Shown here piece by piece: positions 6,608 to 9,154 of a DNA stretch of 9,154 nucleotides. The stretch lies in assembly GCA_913064925.1 (NCBI GenBank), contig CAJYBN010000111.1:1-9154 (forward strand). Reading direction: 5' to 3'. A program made the position numbers and the translations under genes. Origin of the DNA: an uncultured Peptococcaceae bacterium (GTDB lineage Bacteria; Bacillota; Desulfotomaculia; Desulfotomaculales; Desulfallaceae). Under the pieces are notes generated by a model that did not search any database, was not told the origin of the DNA, and saw nothing but the letters and a program-made list of their open reading frames with translations. The stretch's first letter is position 1, and every line of letters begins with the position of its first letter.

Positions 6608-8296
6608 GTGTTTAAAGAGATATTAATAAACGTGGGCGAAGAGGAAACCAGAGTGGCGGTTTTGGAAAACAAGCTGCTGGTGGAAACATACATCGAGCGG
6701 TCGCCCAACCAGCGCCTGGTGGGAAATATATACAAGGGGCGTGTGGAGAACGTGCTGCCCGGCATGCAGGCGGCCTTTGTAGACATCGGCCTGGAAAAAA
6801 ACGCTTTTTTGTACGTGGAAGACGCCATGCCCGCCCGCAGCCCGGACAGCGGGCAGGAAAACTCCATGCTGGGCACCAACATCTGCGACATTCTTAAACA
6901 GGGTCAGGAATTGATCGTGCAGATCGTCAAGGAGCCCATCGGGACGAAAGGGGCGCGAGTGACCACCCATGTAACTTTGCCCGGGCGTTACCTGGTATTG
7001 ATGCCCACGGTGGACTATATCGGCGTTTCCAGGCGTATCGATGACGAAAAAAAAAGGGAGCGCCTGCGGGAGATGGCCGCCCGGGTCAAGCCGGAGGACA
7101 TGGGCGTTATTGTCCGCACCGCAGCGGAAGGCGTGGACGAGAATGAGCTGCAGTTGGATATAAACATGTTGACCCGCCTGTGGCGCAAGATCATGAACCG
7201 TTCCAACCACGGGCCGGTGCCTAATTTGCTGCACCGCGACTTGGAGCTTGTGCAGCGTATTTTGCGGGACGTGTTCACCGAGGACGTGGACCGGCTGATC
7301 ATTGATTCACGCTACGAGTACGAAAAAATTCTCGACTTGCTGGATATCGTGGGACCGCGCTTAAAGGTAAAGGTGTTCCTGGAAGAAAGGGGTAACATAT
7401 TCGAGGAGCACAACGTGGACACCGAGCTGGAAAAAGCTTTAAAGCGTAAAGTCTGGCTGAAGTGCGGCGGTTACATCGTTATTGACCAGGCCGAGGCGCT
7501 GACCGCTGTAGACGTGAATACCGGTAAGTACGTGGGCAGCACCAATTTGGAAGACACGGTATTAAAAACCAACCTGGAGGCGGCGGTGGAAATAGCTCGC
7601 CAGCTGCGCCTGCGTAACATCGGCGGCATTATTATCGTCGACTTCATCGACATGGGATGCGAAGAACACCGGCAGCAGGTGCTGCGCGTGCTGGAAGAGG
7701 AAATCCGCAAGGATAAGACCAAAACCAACATCCTGGGCATCACCCAGCTGGGGCTGGTGGAAATGACCAGGAAAAAGGTGCGGCCCAGCCTGGCGGAAGT
7801 GCTGCAGAAAACCTGCCCTTATTGCGAAGGGCGGGGCAAGGTTCTTTCCGAGGAAACCGTGGGCATTAACATCAAGCAGCAAATATACCAGATGGCCAAG
7901 CAGACAGCTGCGGATACCATCTTGGTGGAGGCCAACCCGCTGGTGGCCGCCCGGCTCATCGGCAGCGGGGGTTCCAACCTGCGGGAACTGGAAGCCAGGA
8001 CCGGTAAGAACCTGTTTATCAGGGGATCCGCCGAGCACCATATCGAATCGGTTACCTTAAGCCCGCTTTACGACCAAGCGGAAATCAAAGCTCAAACCCT
8101 GCCGGTCAGGCCCGGCCAGGTGCTGGAAGTAAAGATTGAGGAGCCGCACGTAAACAATTACAACGACGGTATAGCGCGGGTGAACGGCTTTATCCTGGAC
8201 ATTGAAGGAGGCGGCGCGCTGGTGGGCAAAACCGTAGCTGTGGAGATATACAAGGTCTTTCGTACCTATGCCAAGGCCCGGCCGATCAAGCCTTGA
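6608..8296 (+). CDS. rng: Ribonuclease G/E family endoribonuclease
   Basis: A 562-residue RNase E/G family enzyme that cuts single-stranded AU-rich RNA in rRNA maturation and mRNA decay. An S1 domain is near 35-125 (V-L-P-G-M-Q-A-A-F-V-D-I-G motif). The DNase I-like catalytic region holds A-L-T-A-V-D-V-N-T-G and I-I-I-V-D-F-I-D-M, giving the two metal-binding aspartates Asp302 and Asp345. The zinc-link C-P-Y-C (403-406, then E-G-R-G-K) mediates dimerisation in E. coli RNase E. The tail, as in many Clostridia, adds a KH-like segment (about 440-485) and a TRAM-like domain (about 498-560). There is no long scaffold region of the E. coli RNase E type. GTG 6608 is chosen for the AGGTGA (6597-6602) 5 nt upstream and a family-like start (M-F-K-E-I-L-I-N-V); GTG 6599 is in frame but its upstream site is weak. 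Its stop codon lies within the rplU promoter. Confidence 0.93.
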   Translation: MFKEILINVGEEETRVAVLENKLLVETYIERSPNQRLVGNIYKGRVENVLPGMQAAFVDIGLEKNAFLYVEDAMPARSPDSGQENSMLGTNICDILKQGQELIVQIVKEPIGTKGARVTTHVTLPGRYLVLMPTVDYIGVSRRIDDEKKRERLREMAARVKPEDMGVIVRTAAEGVDENELQLDINMLTRLWRKIMNRSNHGPVPNLLHRDLELVQRILRDVFTEDVDRLIIDSRYEYEKILDLLDIVGPRLKVKVFLEERGNIFEEHNVDTELEKALKRKVWLKCGGYIVIDQAEALTAVDVNTGKYVGSTNLEDTVLKTNLEAAVEIARQLRLRNIGGIIIVDFIDMGCEEHRQQVLRVLEEEIRKDKTKTNILGITQLGLVEMTRKKVRPSLAEVLQKTCPYCEGRGKVLSEETVGINIKQQIYQMAKQTAADTILVEANPLVAARLIGSGGSNLRELEARTGKNLFIRGSAEHHIESVTLSPLYDQAEIKAQTLPVRPGQVLEVKIEEPHVNNYNDGIARVNGFILDIEGGGALVGKTVAVEIYKVFRTYAKARPIKP

Positions 8297-8320
8297 CAAA
8301 ATGGGCCGTTATGATAGAAT
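8293..8320 (+). promoter_or_regulatory. Strong sigma-A promoter for rplU-rpmA
   Basis: A perfect -35 TTGACA (8293-8298), a 16-nt spacer and TAGAAT (8315-8320, 5 of 6 bases), with a TG at 8312-8313 giving an extended -10. The rng stop codon TGA (8294-8296) lies inside the -35. Transcription would start near 8327, leaving a leader of about 93 nt. Confidence 0.88.
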
Positions 8321-8326
8321 TTTAAG

Positions 8327-8419
8327 TTGTAGACGCAAGTAGTACCGCTCGGGGCGGGTTGATAAACGGGCAGGCCCTACCCGGTCCCGGCGAGTCCTCA
8401 AAAGCAAGGGGGAAACTGT
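8327..8419 (+). promoter_or_regulatory. Probable L21-type ribosomal protein leader
   Basis: The untranslated leader of rplU is GC-rich and structured. CTCGGGGCGGG (8348-8358) can pair, with bulges, with the segment 8380-8394 that ends CGGCGAG, closing an inner part that contains GGGC (8368-8371) and GGCCC (8373-8377). No T-run follows, so control would act on translation or stability, not by simple attenuation. Firmicutes rplU genes often carry an L21 leader motif (an Rfam family) thought to bind the ribosomal protein; I have not checked the covariance model. Confidence 0.55.
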
Positions 8420-8731
8420 ATGTACGCCATTATTGAAACCGGCGGCAAGCAATACCGGGTACAGGAAGGAGACGTTCTCTTCATTGAAAAGCTACCTGTT
8501 GACGCCGGGGAAACAATCGAGGTAGACAGGGTGCTGGCCGTAGCAAAGGACGGCGACCTGCGGGTGGGCACTCCCCTGGTGGAAGGAGCCAAAGTAGTGC
8601 TAAAAGCGGAAAAACACGGCAAGGGTAAAAAAATAATTGTGTTTAAGTACAAGCCCAAGAAAAATTACAGGCGCAAGAAAGGCCACCGCCAGCCGTATAC
8701 CAGGGTTGTGGTGGAAAAAATCGAGGCCTGA
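8420..8731 (+). CDS. rplU: 50S ribosomal protein L21 (bL21)
   Basis: A 103-residue protein of the standard bL21 length. It begins M-Y-A-I-I-E-T-G-G-K-Q-Y-R-V, the classical L21 start, and ends with the basic K-Y-K-P-K-K-N-Y-R-R-K-K-G-H-R-Q motif that contacts 23S rRNA. ATG 8420 is preceded by AGGGGG (8407-8412) at 7 nt. It is the first gene of a two-gene ribosomal operon with rpmA, driven by the strong promoter at the end of rng. No anomaly is seen. Confidence 0.98.
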   Translation: MYAIIETGGKQYRVQEGDVLFIEKLPVDAGETIEVDRVLAVAKDGDLRVGTPLVEGAKVVLKAEKHGKGKKIIVFKYKPKKNYRRKKGHRQPYTRVVVEKIEA

Positions 8732-8748
8732 TGACGGAGGTGGTATAG

Positions 8749-9018
8749 ATGGCGCATAAGAAAGGTGTAGGCAGCTCGCGCAACGGTCGTGACTCCAATC
8801 CCAAGATGCTGGGGGTTAAGCGCGGCGACGGCCAGTTCGTCACCGCCGGCAGCATCCTGGTCAGGCAGCGGGGTACCCGCATCCACCCCGGCCGCAACGT
8901 GGGACGCGGCGGGGATGATACCCTGTTTGCCAAAGTTGACGGCATAGTAACCTTCCAGAGTCGAGGCAAGCACAAAAAAGTGGTTAGCGTCAGGGAAGTG
9001 ACGGAAGCCGCAGTATAG
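8749..9018 (+). CDS. rpmA: 50S ribosomal protein L27 (bL27), without N-terminal extension
   Basis: An 89-residue bL27 with the hallmark G-V-G-S-S-R-N-G-R-D-S and G-D-G-Q-F-V-T-A-G-S-I-L-V-R-Q-R-G-T motifs. Its flexible N-terminus reaches the peptidyl transferase centre. The protein begins directly with M-A-H-K-K-G. Many Firmicutes instead encode a short extension ending in an F-F-A-type site that the protease Prp (YsxB) removes, and the prp gene usually lies between rplU and rpmA. Here that gap is only 17 nt, so prp is absent from its normal place, which agrees with the mature-type start. ATG 8749 has GGAGG (8736-8740) 8 nt upstream. A strong terminator follows. Confidence 0.98.
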   Translation: MAHKKGVGSSRNGRDSNPKMLGVKRGDGQFVTAGSILVRQRGTRIHPGRNVGRGGDDTLFAKVDGIVTFQSRGKHKKVVSVREVTEAAV

Positions 9019-9026
9019 ATTATCTC

Positions 9027-9152
9027 CTAACCTACGGCCCGCGCAAAGCGGGTCGTTTTTTTTTGCGCACCGGCAGGAAACAGCCGGCTGGCGTATGCTT
9101 GCGCTATCTTTTCGTTAAACTCTTCCCCAGTCAAGGACAATTGCTCAGCCTG
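9027..9152 (-). CDS. Possible C-terminal end of an unidentified convergent gene
   Basis: On the minus strand one frame is open from the window edge to TAG (9029-9027), giving 41 residues. The first 28 (including L-S-L-T-G-E-E-F-N-E-K-I-A-Q-A-Y-A-S-R-L-F) have protein-like composition and could form a helix. The last dozen residues are encoded by the complement of the rpmA terminator, so the gene, if real, runs through it. I do not recognise a family. The frame is short and two plus-strand frames stay open over the final 90 bases as well, so it may be chance. If real, it means that the convergent gene, not obgE or spo0B, follows rpmA here. Confidence 0.28.
   Translation of the reverse strand, partial: QAEQLSLTGEEFNEKIAQAYASRLFPAGAQKKTTRFARAVG
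9034..9064 (+). terminator. Strong intrinsic terminator after rpmA
   Basis: ACGGCCCGC (9034-9042) pairs with GCGGGTCGT (9048-9056) through nine pairs (one G-U) around a 5-nt loop, and the last base opens a run of nine T residues (9056-9064). It has a T-run only on the plus strand, so it is not bidirectional. Confidence 0.93.
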
Positions 9153-9154
9153 GG

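Noticed and set aside
6589..6615. Eight-codon ATG frame (MKTGESSV) just before and into rng, as a leader peptide
   Set aside because: It has no clear ribosome binding site and no regulatory codon run, and overlaps the start of rng by chance-level length.
9070..9087. Small hairpin CCGGC/GCCGG after the rpmA terminator
   Set aside because: The stem is five pairs with an eight-base loop and no T-run; it is not distinguishable from chance in GC-rich DNA.

Overview
The window looks like a chromosomal segment of an endospore-forming Firmicute of the class Clostridia, probably near the Peptococcaceae/Desulfotomaculum group. The grounds are the SpoIVFA/SpoIVFB pair, the min genes with a MinE, the Clostridia-type RNase G with a long C-terminal tail, strong GGAGG ribosome binding sites, frequent GTG/TTG starts and a GC-rich base composition. 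This placement is inferred from gene content and protein style, not from a database search.

Layout: (1) 1-156 holds the end of the min operon (C-terminus of MinE) and its intrinsic terminator. The first ten bases equal the 3' end of the common Illumina adapter and are probably not genomic. (2) 150-1467 holds rodA with its own promoter region and terminator. (3) 1544-2194 is an unidentified 216-residue protein that combines a SPOCS/DUF3794-like segment with a carboxypeptidase-regulatory-like beta domain. (4) 2200-3950 holds spoIVFA and spoIVFB, preceded by a sigma-E-like promoter and a perfect 10-bp inverted repeat that covers the spoIVFA Shine-Dalgarno. (5) 4049-8296 holds a radical SAM protein (TIGR03960 type), its partner (TIGR03936/DUF2344 type, overlapping by 26 nt) and RNase G. 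(6) 8293-9064 holds a strong sigma-A promoter overlapping the rng stop, an L21-type leader, rplU, rpmA and a strong terminator. (7) 9027-9152 may hold the end of a convergent minus-strand gene.

Functionally, the left part serves cell shape and division (MinE, RodA). The middle is the sporulation checkpoint protease module that in Bacillus subtilis releases sigma-K. The right part concerns RNA processing and ribosome assembly (RNase G, L21, L27), with the radical SAM pair between. The framework min - spoIVFA - spoIVFB - rplU - rpmA is the same as in B. subtilis, with rodA, the 216-residue gene, the radical SAM pair and rng inserted, and with ysxB (prp) missing between rplU and rpmA.

I found no mobile element, CRISPR array, tRNA or rRNA. 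No clearly new multi-gene system is evident. The points most worth checking are the regulatory hairpin before spoIVFA, the 216-residue gene, and the paired absence of Prp and of the L27 N-terminal extension.
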